DNA from: Styela clava
Lineage: Eukaryota > Chordata > Ascidiacea > Stolidobranchia > Styelidae
Assembly: GCF_964204865.1 (NCBI RefSeq)
Contig: NC_135259.1
Coordinates: 20,594,974-20,658,973 of the forward strand
Reading direction: 5' to 3'
DNA length: 64,000 nucleotides
Position numbers and translations under genes: made by a program. This document shows, in pieces, positions 1-11,171 of this stretch (position 1 is the stretch's first letter; every line of letters begins with the position of its first letter). The notes below the pieces were generated by a model that saw nothing but the letters and a program-made list of their open reading frames with translations, made no database searches and was not told the origin of the DNA.

Positions 1-1152
1 ATTCCATTAAGGCATTTACACAAGAAATCGTTACCATTCTATGCTTTTGAAAAAACGTGTTCCATATCGTAAAATATTTTAATCAATTATACCTCAAATA
101 AGAGATTTATTAGTTACATGAAATACTGTATTGACAACTCATTTGCGTATTAGTTGTGCAAAAACAGGAGATAAGTGTTTGAATATTTTTACTCGCAGTC
201 GCGCATCAGTACCGGTATAGCATGAAAGCATCGAGATTGCTGAAAAGAGTGGTAAAACGAAAAGTGTTTCCGTTTGAATAAAATGAAACGGCAAAATTTT
301 GTGGTGAACAATCGAGTCCCATACCGTGTTCGGCGGAATTCGGGACACAAAAAGCAATACCCCTTTAGCCGCTTCATCCATGTTCAATTAAGATTAAAAA
401 TATTCAAACTGATTGGCCTGGGTCTTCGGAGAGCATCCAGTTTAATGAAGAGGTCGGTGCCAAGAGTGACGGATGTAGCCGATGAATACTAACTAATACG
501 TGTTTCCTTTATGCAAAATAGTACATCTGAATTCCGAGTAATTGAGACTAGAAAAAAAATTGAACAAAAAATAAAAGTATTACTCTTTATTGACGTCAAT
601 AACCAATAATAAATAAAAGTTAATTTTTTCTAATTAAATTCAAATAGCCAAAACGTTATATCGAAATTACCAAGTACTGAAAATATGAAATATATTAGTC
701 CATCCGATGCGGCGAATAGCAATTTTTCCAAAAAAAAAAACCTAGCAAAACGGTGTCAAGCAATGAAAATGAGTTAGCGATCGAACACTAAGCAACCAGT
801 CTTTGAAAGTTGAGTTCTGACTTTTTTTTGTTCAGAAATATGACCTGTCCAATGTCGCAGTCAGGAATATTTAGAGTGAGAGGATATGAAATTTCTGAAA
901 TGCCAAGTTAGACTATTGGGCTATTGGATCCAGCCAGAAAACGTGATTTACAAGAGTCTAAATTACGTTCCAATTGCTATGTAAAATACATAAAAGTGCT
1001 TACCCCTTACCCCTACTCTGGCTATGCCCTTACTAGTGGGTATTGCTCACATGAGCGACCTATTTATTATTTGGGGTTATATAATGCATAATGCTAAACC
1101 TAAGCTTGATTGAGACAGTTCATTATCAAATCTATTTTTTCTTTTTATATAG
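1..1152. other. Upstream flank or intron of the fibrinogen-like gene; no coding exon recognised
   Basis: AT-rich sequence with only short open frames that resemble nothing known (for example 274-492). It should be intron or 5' flank of the gene whose exons start at 1153. A polypyrimidine tract followed by TTCAG lies near 823-836, but the sequence after it closes in all frames within a short distance, so I do not call an exon. Confidence 0.4.
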
Positions 1153-2672
1153 GCACGTTGTGAAGGAATGATGATATTTCGTGATGGCCCTTATGCCTGG
1201 TGGGTTTCACGAGATGGTGAGAAAATGCTATATTGGGGTGGAGCGACTTCTAGAAGAAATTCTTACTGCGCTTGTGGAGAGACAGGTAAAGTCTGAAATA
1301 TTTATGAAGTGTACTGCAGTTTGATAATGTTTGCAGTTGACAAAACTAACCCCACAAAATAAAAACCTTTTCCACCACCATCTATTACCAAAGTGTTAAT
1401 CAGTAATGAAAACATAGTTGTAAAAATGAACTTTTTTGCGTAATAAAATTAAAAATGGCCGGTCCAAAGTTGGGTTAACCTGCATTACGTGAAATGGGAG
1501 TCTGTGAAACTGAAATTATTTAATTTGCGCAAATGTTTTGAGCGTCATGTCATGACAAACTGCTTTACACTTCGTAAACTACTTCAGACAAATATGTTTA
1601 ACCTGTTATTCAACGGACTCGAATACTGTCTGACATAACAATATGTGAGTGAATTGCTAAACTTCACAGCACGATGGTTCACATAACCGTTGGTTGGCTT
1701 GGTTGGTTGTTTGGCTTTCTCCGACCTTGACTTCTCTGATTTGCATATAATTTGATTGGGCTTTATGCAAAAATATAGCTGCGAGTTTCGCTACCGAAAG
1801 TTAATAACCTCCTCATTACCCGATAATTTGTTCAATATAAGATAATTATTTGACTTTGAAGGTAAATCGACAACTCAGATTCGAACCCACAATCTCTGTT
1901 CCCGGCTGACAACATAGTCATGCGTAGGATCGAATCCAAAACATTTGATTAAAAGTAATCCGATGACATTGACCAGCGACGCCAACACGCCAAAATACGG
2001 TACCTCCAGAAGTATGTGCATCAAGATGGCGCACAACCTGAACATAGTATGTGTACCAGGTTAGTGTTCAGGTTGTGTGCCATCTTGGAGCACATACTTC
2101 GGGAGCGCCAAAGTGCGTTATCCGATAAATCTCAAGGCGACCTAGCGGTTAAAGAATTTGACTTAACTGTAATGGTATCGCATATTCCGCATCTCGGATT
2201 CGACTTCATGACCCCACCTACGCAGGGTGTGTTAAATTAGGCAGGCAATACCGAAAAGATACCGGTTAATGTATAAATTATTAACTGTTTACATATCAAT
2301 CGATATTGGTGGCTGCTAGCACACGGCCTTACTCGAAGCTAAGAGCATGATTAAGCGTAGTATGAAAAATGTCTAGCTATATAGTAAGCCATGAATTCTG
2401 GAATTGAACGCCAGAGGAGCAAGGCCAACGTTCTCCCACATTTTAAAAAATGACGAAAAATGATTACCCTTGTTTTTATATTTCAAGGTCAATGTGCTGA
2501 CAACAACTACAAATGCAATTGTGATAAGAACGACGTCGGCACCATCAGGGCAGACGAAGGATTCCTGACCGACAAGACCAAGTTACCGGTCAAAGAAATA
2601 AGATTCGGCGACATGGGAGGAAGTGGAGAAAATGGATGGCACACTCTCGGCAAATTAGAATGCTTGGGTTAG
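1153..2672 (+). CDS. C-terminal fibrinogen-like (contactin-associated/collagen-type) domain, last two exons, 5'-partial
   Basis: Two exons join in frame: 1153-1285 (acceptor after a T-rich tract at 1151-1152, donor GTAAAG at 1286) and 2488-2672 (acceptor AG at 2486-2487, stop TAG at 2670-2672). The joined peptide begins ARCEGMMIFRDGPYAWW, continues through a YWGG motif and a CACGETGQCAD segment, then KCNCDKND, then FLTDKTKLPV, and ends in WHTLGKLECLG. The order (aromatic start, YWGG, CxCG, CNCD, 'LPV..IRFGD', 'HTLG.L.C') is the cysteine-rich C-terminal half of the fibrinogen-like region in contactin-associated proteins and many secreted invertebrate proteins. These are extracellular adhesion or matrix proteins, with the cysteines presumably disulphide-bonded. 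Earlier exons are missing or unrecognised, so the full architecture is unknown. The phase-1 junction regenerates a glycine codon, which supports the model. Confidence 0.8.
1999..2109. mobile_element. Foldback MITE, 'GGTACCTCC' type B
   Basis: About 111 bases that fold on themselves: left arm contains AAGATGGCGCACAACCTGAA, right arm its inverse, with GGTACCTCC and GGAGCGCC ends. It is one of five type-B copies in the window. It lies in the intron of the fibrinogen-like gene. No clean target-site duplication was found for this copy. Confidence 0.65.
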
Positions 2673-3219
2673 AAACTCGAAACCAACGGAAAACTAAAAA
2701 AAACGATTTACATTACAATGAATTTCTTTTTACTAATTGTTCGTATATTTCATTTCGCTCACAACGAGGATAATGGATAAGCATCTCAGGCAAATGCCCA
2801 GATACTGTTTTGGATTATAAGAATATTTCCGGTCGTTCATATCCTATCGGAAGTATTTCATCGGTAAATATCACGAAATAATAGTTTTTTTTGGAGCGAA
2901 TCGAAAATTATTCTATCGGGAAATATCACGCTCAAATTAAGGCACACTTTTTCGTCATGTCAACACTGAGAAGTAACTATTAAAAAGCGTCAGTCGTGAA
3001 ATGTTTGAATGGCATTTCACCGTAGTTTAATACTGTTAAAAGGTGTCAGTTGTTAAATGTTTTAAGTAGCATTTCATCTTAACTTCCGTTAATTTTGCGT
3101 TACTTTTCTAACACCCTGTAGTTTGCTTTTGAAACGACTCGATACGAACTTAATGATAATTTTGCAGAACTTCAACTCGTGCAAATTATATAATGTTTGT
3201 GAATGATCTGAGTCATTGT

Positions 3220-3225
3220 AATAAA
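3220..3225 (+). promoter_or_regulatory. Candidate polyadenylation signal AATAAA of the fibrinogen-like gene
   Basis: AATAAA about 550 bases after the stop at 2670-2672. The same stretch, hexamer included, recurs in the duplicated copy near 4688-4693, consistent with the block having copied a natural 3' end. The assignment is by position only. Confidence 0.4.
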
Positions 3226-3383
3226 ATATATTCATCTCGCATGATTATCCAATCTGACTGATAAATCGTGCAAATAGCTGGGTGGTTACTCTAAGATTTT
3301 ACAATAATAGAAGATTTTTCGATAGTTGTAGAACTTAATTGATAGCCAAAGTCGCATCTTTATTGCCTATTCTGGATTTTATC

Positions 3384-3905
3384 CTAAACATGGCACTGTT
3401 CAAACGGCCACTGGTATTATGTAATGAGGTAATATTTCAGGAACAACCGGAATATTTCCGGTTTGGCATCGTCTACCGGATAATGCCATTTTGAGGCGCC
3501 AATTCAGACCTTTCGCTACGAACAAACTCTTTTCAAGTAGCCAATTGTATATGACGTTACCTAAAGAGCTATTATCTTCAGAAGGGCAGGAATCTTCCCA
3601 ATTTGGCATCGCCTAGCGGAATAATACCGTTTCTGCCACGCTTGTTCCGGTCTTTCGCTCTGAACAAGGGTTGTCTAGGCGACCACAGATATCTATATCT
3701 AACATTATGTAAAAAGTTAGTATTTCGGGAAAAAGGGAAAATGTTCGGGTTCGGCAACTTCTATCGCAATATTGATATTCTTGCGACGTTTATTCAAGCC
3801 TTACACTACGAGCAGTACACTTCTCAACCAACCAATGATGATATCTAATGTGCAGAGCTACTTGTTTCGGGAAGAACAGGATTATTTCCGATTCGCCATC
3901 GCCAA
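3384..3905. repeat. Degenerate ~140-base tandem repeat, first array
   Basis: Four units recognisable by a recurring core, 'TTTGGCATCG(C/T)CTA(C/G)CGG' followed by AATA(A/C)TGCC, then a segment resembling CTTTCGCTCYGAACAA. Cores lie near 3461, 3601, 3749 and 3890, so spacing is 140-148 bases. Units are diverged and no coding potential is apparent. Confidence 0.6.
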
Positions 3906-4297
3906 CCCAATTTATTATGTAAGCCTACTCCAGAGAAGGGTAAAATGACATTTGAACCAGAGATTTGTGACACGATATGTCCATTGACGATTTAAGTCAA
4001 GGATTTAATCGCAAAGCCATATCAGAGCTTGATCTGTTGTCTACCAAGGTATTAGTACTAAATGGCTCGACATGGGCGGATACAAGAAATCATTTCGTCG
4101 CTTCCCTGATGCTTGTTATTTGTTCTCATTCTGCTAATGATTTCTCATTATATAATGCCATGGTTCAGACACGATTATATTTATGTACGTCAATTGCCCT
4201 TTATATATTAACAGCACCCGCGTACAATATAAAAGAGAGTGTACTGTTTGTACGCCTTGTTGAAATCTCTGTTCAAATAATTGATCAACCCTGATAC

Positions 4298-4391
4298 CAA
4301 GTTACCGGTCAAAGAAATAAGATTTGGCGACATGGGAGATAAGGGAGAAAATGGATGGCACACTCTCGGCAAATTAGAATGCATGGGTTAG
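4298..4391 (+). pseudogene. Truncated duplicate of the last fibrinogen-like exon
   Basis: Near-identical copy of the 3' half of the exon at 2488-2672, running from TKLPVKEIRFGDMG to WHTLGKLECMG and the stop. The frame is intact, but the 5' half of the exon, including the CNCD motif and the splice acceptor, is missing. The sequence upstream (3977-4294) is an unrelated open frame ending in TGA just before the copy. The 3' flank is copied too (compare 2673-3260 with 4392-4740). With no acceptor or upstream exon it should be a non-functional exon fragment, although the lack of a frame break suggests it is young or was converted. Confidence 0.7.
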
Positions 4392-5261
4392 GAACTCGAA
4401 ACCGACGGAAAACTAAGAACACCGATTTACATTAAAATGGATTTCTTTATATATTTCATTTCGCTCACAACAACGATAATGGATAAGGACCCCAGGCACA
4501 TGACCAGATGCTGTTTTGTAACATAGGAATACTAAAGACTTTTTCATAACATATTGAAAATATTCTATCGGTAAATATCACGCCCTAATAGTTTCCTTTG
4601 AAACGACTCGAAAACAACGTGATAACAATTATTACAACTTCAACTTGTGCAAATTATGTAACGTTTGTGAATGAACTGAGTCAATTTAATAAAATATATT
4701 CACCTCGCAAAATTATCCAATCTGACTGATAAATCGTGCAAATAGCTGAGTGGTTACTCGAAGATTCTACAATGATAGAAAATTTTTCGATTGTTGTAGA
4801 GGAATTAGCGGGCTTGTCCATCGGACATATTTTTATGTCTCATTCCCACCCCATAGCAGTTATGCCTGTCCCATCCCATGGGATTCCCATTGGAATAAAA
4901 GTCAATAAATATTGTTAAATTTAGGTTTAGCGTCTAATAAATAGGACTACATGTAAGAAGACACATGTAAAACAACAAAATTTACGGACTTTGTTGACTC
5001 TATATAACTATTATACATGCGACCATCTGCCCCTCACAAAGTATATTGTTAATGTTGTTGAGCTATGCTCAAATATATAGACAAGAAGTCCGTAACGAAA
5101 GGTTTTACCATCATTTCCCGAGAATCATACGGTTTTCGTGTCCCATGGGAAATACAAATGTGTGTTGTCCTATCCCACCCCATGGGACGTTTCCCAGGGA
5201 CAAGCCGTGTAACCAGTATAGTCAAGATTGCTTGTTCATTACTTATTCGGGATTTTATCCT

Positions 5262-5945
5262 AAATATGGCACTGTTCGAGCACCCACTGATATCAGATGA
5301 AAAAACGACCGAAATCTTCCTAGTTTGGCATCGCCTACCGGAATAATGCAGTTCCCGCGACTCTTGTTCCGTCCTTCCACTCTAAACAAAGCTCTGCCAA
5401 GGAATTCACTGTTAATTAACGTATGGTCTACGAAGTTGCTAATTCCCTGAGAAACAGGAATTTTTTCCGGTTCAGCCTCACCTACCAAAATATTACCGTT
5501 TCTGCCACGCTCCGACTTTTTGCTCCAAACACGGCCTTTTTATGGAGCCACTGATATCTGAGGTAAAAAACTACTATTTCTAGAAAAAACAGAATCGTTC
5601 CCGTTCGACATCTCCTATCGTCATAATGCCATTTTTCAAGAAGTCACTAAAATCTATCATTAAGTAAAGATGGCGCACAACCTGAACCCCAACCTGGTAC
5701 ACATACTATGTTCAGGTTGTGCGCCATCTTGGTGTACATACTACGGCAGCACCGTAAAAAACTACTTGTTTCTGGAAGTTTCGACGGAAATTTTTTCCCT
5801 TTAGCGAGGTTTCTTCAGGTCTCTCGCTCCGAACAAGGCCCTGCTCAAGCAGATTTAATTTAAATTAATCTACAGAGCTAATTGTTTCGGGAAGGACAGA
5901 ATTCTTCCCAGTATGCCATCGCCTACCCGATTTGCTATGTACTCC
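5262..5945. repeat. Degenerate ~140-base tandem repeat, second array
   Basis: Same unit as at 3384-3905, with cores near 5327, 5469, 5601 and 5912. The wider gap before the last unit is filled by an 85-base foldback MITE remnant (5668-5752). Confidence 0.55.
5668..5752. mobile_element. Truncated type-B foldback MITE
   Basis: Contains the type-B arms (GATGGCGCACAACCTGAAC and its inverse) but lacks the outer GGTACTCC end on the left. Inserted between units of the ~140-base repeat. Confidence 0.6.
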
Positions 5946-6220
5946 GGAGAAGGGTAAAATGACATTTGAACCCGAGATGTGTGATACGATAAGTCTATTG
6001 ACAATTAAGTCAACGCTTTAATCGCAAGGCCATCGCGCCCACTATCGAGGTGGCAGTAATGGCAAACACGTAAGATTCCGGAGACTCAAGAAAATTAGCG
6101 TCCATGTACGGGGAAAAAAATTGTAACGGGCATGGGTTACGTGTACCACTCTTCAAAGACAAGGCGTGGTTACTATTTTGCCATATATCTCGGAGGAGCG
6201 GAAAGTTAATTAGCTACCAC

Positions 6221-8241
6221 TAGGGCTGGGCAAAATATTCGAATAACGAATCGAATATTAAATTATTAGAATGGCATTTTACTATTCGAATATCGGGTAC
6301 CACGTGATCTGCGTCGCTTCACTTGGACACAGAACGTCTGTGAACCGATCGTAAATTGCGCGAGAATTCACCTACAAGCTCGCTAACAGACAAAAGCGAA
6401 TAATTTGAAAAATCGTCTTTGCGTTGTGGTGTTATTTGTTTTCATTCCGTTTCGATCGTTCATTTCAATTCCCTATGTTGCACAAAGAGGTACCGACACC
6501 GTTCCCTAAATTTAGAAACTTTAAATCAGATGAGGTATTTAAAATAAATATTCCAGATTTTAAACTCCGTATGATTGGCGGCACGTGATTAGCCGTTTCA
6601 TGCATGAACCAAACATAAATTTGTTTAACGAAAATTAAAAGTTGAACTTTTGCGTGAAACCATACATAGTATAACACGAACAAGCTATGACCAGAAAAGA
6701 AATGGCAGGACATAGTTCTTTTAATGTACTTCCAAATAATTCTTTAGTGATCCCTTTCATTCTTGACCAAATATTGTTTCGAAAGTGTAAACATTTCACT
6801 CAGGGATGCATGGCGGGTGGAGTGTAGAAATCGTGAACAAGAGTATGGCGTAAAATCAATCGTGAATTTCGATGTAACAACGCGCACTGTCTCGTTTACG
6901 AATTGTTGTATCGTCGGAAATGATTACATTCGTTATATTTTGAGTATTTTTGCACTAATAAATAGGGCGTGACATTATCAAAATTGTCAAGAGAAGTAAA
7001 AGTGAATTCGCAAATTCCGTAAACAAAATTGTGAATTACTCGGTAACGATATTAGCTATAATGATCGCGCGGTTTGTTGAAAGAAAACGTCGGAACTTGG
7101 AAGAGTTAGTTATAATTAGCGCCTGGCCATCTATTAGGCACAAAAGTACAAAAGCGCAATTTTTTTCAGCATTAGGTCGCATATGTAAATTATCATTCAA
7201 GAAGCGCTGTTTATTAACGTCATCTCGTCATATGGCCACGCAGAAATGCCTTTATTGCCGAATTATTTAGTCACTATTTTAAATCAACATTCGGGATTGA
7301 CGCAATCGCAGCTCTGCGAGGTTTATCTGTAGAGCAACATAGACACCATAGAAAAGCATAGCAAAGTTAATTACGGTATTGTCTTAATAAATATCTGCAT
7401 CCCGGTATCGATAATAATATCACCGTTCGCTTAATATTGTGACAGTAAATTTACAAACGTTGATAAGTAATATGAAAGCCAACGCAAATGATAAAAATTA
7501 GAATATTATTAATTTGGGTTTTTACATCAATCCTTGATGGTTTTAACAGCTGTTGCCGACGTGAACGCACGGGTAAACCCGAAATATAAACGTCGATGTC
7601 CGCCGACCCGAAAGAATTAATACTTGCAAATAACAGAAAGGGCGGTATTATAGATCAGGGCTACTCAACCATTTTCACCCCAAAGGTCCGTTTACGAAAT
7701 TTCAAAATTACTGGGGTCCGGACATTACAGAAAATTTATTTCATTAAATAAGCGAAACGTCAGATGCAATATTACATTTAATACAAGAGCAATGAATGGC
7801 TCGCGAACATGGACACAAATATCGTACATTGGTACCAGTACGACAAACTGTATAGCTGTGTATTTAAATTGTATCAAAATCCTCTGAAACTATAAAACGA
7901 TGCTTATGCTGCCAAAATAAACAAGCAGAAGCGGTCCAAATTTTATGGTCGAAAGGTCCGGATTCGGACCGCCAGTTGAGTAGCACTGTTATAGATTATA
8001 TATCACCGCAAAAACGGTCACGGTGACAAAAACAATCAGCGATTATGACGAAATTAACCAGTAAAAAAACGCTTTGTAGCCGATTTATCAATGTTCTTAT
8101 TAATTTCCAAAGGGAGTATCTACCGACGTTGTAGACCTCCTGTTGTGTATAAAAATATATTCGTTATTCGACTATTCGGTATTCGTTAAAAATATTCGAA
8201 TTATTCGATTCGAAAAAAATATTCGATTTTGCCCACCCCTA
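6221..8241. mobile_element. Non-autonomous hAT-like element (2.0 kb) with exact 8-bp TSD
   Basis: Ends are inverted: TAGGGCTGGGCAAAATATTC on the left and a matching GGGTGGGCAAAATCGAATAT reading inward from the right. The flanking 8-mer GCTACCAC is present exactly at 6213-6220 and 8242-8249. An 8-bp duplication with TAGGG termini fits the hAT superfamily. Sub-terminal TATTCGAATA-type repeats follow both ends. No transposase-like reading frame is visible, so it is non-autonomous. A smaller hAT MITE is nested at 7656-7988. Related end fragments lie at 27963-28010 and 37104-37488. Confidence 0.88.
7656..7988. mobile_element. Nested hAT-like MITE (333 bp) with exact 8-bp TSD
   Basis: Left end CAGGGCTACTCAACC, right end inverse GTTGAGTAGCACTG. 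TTATAGAT is duplicated exactly at 7648-7655 and 7989-7996. It carries GGTCCG-rich sub-terminal repeats. Inserted into the 6221-8241 element, so it is younger. A related left half lies at 52216-52320. Confidence 0.88.
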
Positions 8242-8504
8242 GCTACCACGTTGAATTTCTACGTCACATATGTCATGACGTCTTCGCTTTAACACGTTTC
8301 CCGATTCTCAAGATAACCAGAACAAGCTGTATTACAAAAACGACATCGTATAGCAATGGTGGTTTTGGCATTTTATCAATATTGACATCTCTAATTTTTA
8401 TTATCTGTTTTCATTTTTACTCTTATAATGGTAGGATAGGATAAGTTTGTTTAGGTTACTCTAAGCTGCTATTGCCAACCATTAATTTCCGTCCCGTTGT
8501 TACT

Positions 8505-8757
8505 TATCGATCTTAAGATCGGTAAGTATATTGATAGGTATTTGTCTGTATGTATGTATGTCTGTCTGTGTGTCTGTTAGATGAACGCGATATCTCGCGA
8601 ATGCGAGGTTGAATCTGCTCCAAATTTTGCATGTGCATACATCATATCTCGGACCAGGAGCCTATAGATTTTGGGTTAATTATGCCGTATAATTAGCGAG
8701 TTATTAACTAATTACCGATCTAAGATCGATAAGTCTTCGGTCTCCGACCGATATTCT
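8505..8757. repeat. Short dispersed element with terminal hairpins and a TGTATGTCTGTC microsatellite
   Basis: Bounded by small palindromes, CGATCTTAAGATCGG at the left and CCGATCTAAGATCGAT at the right. Contains a TGTATG/TCTG tract and the ATCTCGCGAATGCGAGG segment. Family unknown. Confidence 0.45.
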
Positions 8758-8874
8758 CGTTTTTGATTTTATTTATCTTACTCTAGGTGGGATGAGCTAG
8801 GTAGGAGTGCTATCCCGTTATTGCCGCACTAATTTCCTGAACCTTTCGCTTTCATCGAGTTTAGGTTATGTTAG

Positions 8875-9700
8875 CATATCGTCACGCTAATAACCGAATT
8901 GCGTAAGTCATTTTTGCCGATTTTGAATTTTTTATAAAATAGGTATTTATGTAATGCTGCGCACCTGTCTGTTAACTCAGATTTTATTTTAAGAATTCCG
9001 AAACCCATAAAAATCAAGATTTAGTATGGCATGCACATTTTTGCAATTATTTCGTCATAATGAGTTATTATTGTTACCGCATGACTATTGTGACGTCACA
9101 AAGGCAAAATAAGCTCGTCGAAGTATTTTCGAGTTTTTGCATCTCGGATTCTAGCTTATCGCGTATTAATTTAAATTTATACTACAGTATAGGAAGGCGT
9201 GCACTTGTGATATTCACTGTCCGAGTCTAATTCACCTTGGTTGGATTTTATATTGAATGCATTGCTGTTTTATTCTTTATATTTAATCTTATTTCGGTGG
9301 GTGTGCAGAACGTGTTATATTGATGAAATATATAATTTTAAACATAAAAAATAATGTAATTGAAACTGATTAGCCATTTTGGGGATTGGACATTGTAGAT
9401 ACTGGGAATTACATTCGTTTTTGGAAAGTTTAGTTTCCAGGACTGGTGCATATAGTAAAGTTGCAAAATTGCGTATGTCCCCAAGTCATAGACGCATTTC
9501 TGCCTAAGTCACAGTGCGCCATTATGACGTCACTTAACTGCGTCATACAAATTAACTTAAATCCGGCTACGATCGAAAAATTGAATCATGGCAAATTATT
9601 GACTCTCAATGGCATAACAATATCATAAGGAAGTTTTTTACGTTTTTCTCAAAACTGCTAAAAATGACTTACGCAATTCGGTTATCAGCGTGACGATATG
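8875..9700. mobile_element. 826-bp element with ~40-bp terminal inverted repeats
   Basis: 8875-8914 and the complement of 9661-9700 match over about 40 bases with one mismatch (CATATCGTCACGCT at the tip, GCGTAAGTCATTTT inward). The interior is AT-rich with only short frames (for example 9446-9628). I found no convincing flanking duplication, so the superfamily is open. Confidence 0.75.
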
Positions 9701-11171
9701 TTCTGTTGAGCGGTAGTAAGAAGCAGAGAGAACGGTTTGGCAGTATTCTAGTTTAAGGATTACCAAACTTTTAAGCTCGCGAACCTTTTCAATATATTAA
9801 CTAAAATTTTCTGCGACTCCAGTTAAGTTGTCATTGTTATGCAAGCACACCGTTTCTCTGATGCTATGTATTCCCTTGAAATCGTAAGATTTATGCTTTG
9901 CAATAGTTTTATCAATTATGTTTCGAATCAAAAGTCCAATAAATATAGTACTTTTGTGTAAAATTGGTGTACTCTTGCAACCTCTGAAATTTGTTGCGCG
10001 CCCGGTGTCAGGGTCGCGTCCTCCAGTTTGAGAAGCCCTGGCCCAGTCTAACCACTGAACTAGTGAAAAATATCAGAAAATTAACGATGGGGCAATCATA
10101 AAATAGTGCCAGCTTTTCAAATGAATATTGGAAATGCATTGTGCACTTGTAGTATTATGAAGTGAAAAAATTTTTACTTACCAACTTTGCCGGGTGAAAA
10201 GAATCAAGATGGACGACCACATCCCACATCAATAGTTCCGTACTGCAGATAAATCCCAAACGTAGATTACAACAGTGTTTTTAGAGCTGCCGCAGAGGCG
10301 CAGTTCTTACCACTTCATGGCAACTCCTGCCACGAACGTACCGCGGCGTCTCTTGCCATGGTTTTATGGCGCTATTACCGGTATATTTACAAAGTCATGT
10401 ACAATGTTTTAGTTTATCATGCGGAATTATATCTACTATCCAACTTACCCAATATTTATCACCATCAGGGGCAGCCCTACTATTACAGCCGACATTCCGT
10501 GGTTACGGCAGCAAAATTGGTGGTATTCGATTTGCTGTCGTAACGACGACAGCTCGTTATTGGTTTGTGGCAGCTAAAAAGTCAGTCGCCGTGGATTTGG
10601 TCATAGCGGCCATGGTTTGAAAATCCCGCCATGGTTTTGCGGAAGCTCTAGACGCCACAAAATACTCAAAACTGCACTTGAAAACACATCCCATGAGTTG
10701 TAACTAAGTCTATTACTCAACCCTTTTTGCATCAATCATTTTAAGAATTTTCAGGAGAAATTTAACCCGGACCGATTTCCTACAGAACCAACGAAGCATC
10801 TAAAGGATTCCGAAGCGTTTAATTATTACGTCACAAGATTCCGGTCACATAAATAGTGAACAAGAAAAAGATAATTTTAGCCAATGGCTACGCTTGCAAT
10901 ATTTCTGGATTAACCTAGACATGTCCGGGTTTAAGTATAAAATTTAAATATGAGTGGAAGAAGAAAAAAAACGAGGTGTCTAAGATCTGAGACCAGCCAT
11001 CTAAAATAGAAGGCGCGCATATCTGCTTTAATTATTTAATTCAACGTTTCTTTTATCTTGCTTCTAGCCTACTAGATTTTTCGATATTTCAAGAATTGAC
11101 CTCACTTGTGTCTTGACTCTTGATGCTATCGATTTCAAATCTCGAGGTTTTAAAGACTGTGACAAAATATA
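9701..11171. other. No gene recognised
   Basis: Repeat-derived or unique non-coding sequence. Short overlapping frames at 10358-10620 have no recognisable domain. Small local repeats of GCCATGGTTTT occur near 10355 and 10630. Confidence 0.4.

Larger units (their letters stand above)
2574..4024. repeat. Left copy of an imperfect tandem block duplication
   Basis: Starts within the last fibrinogen-like exon and ends with a ~50-base stretch at 3967-4020 that recurs at 5980-6031. Its partner is 4298-6035. Both copies contain exon tail, 3' flank and a degenerate ~140-base repeat array. The right copy carries extra sequence, including a foldback MITE remnant at 5668-5752. Confidence 0.6.
4298..6035. 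repeat. Right copy of the imperfect tandem block duplication
   Basis: Matches 2574-4024 in order: exon tail, AATAAA-bearing 3' flank, ~140-base repeats (from about 5262), and the terminal stretch at 5980-6031. Divergence is much lower in the exon tail than in the flanks. Confidence 0.6.

Noticed and set aside
3977..4294. 105-codon frame ending just before the duplicated exon
   Set aside because: Considered as an upstream exon for the copy, but it ends in TGA, lacks splice sites and its peptide has no similarity to the fibrinogen-like domain.
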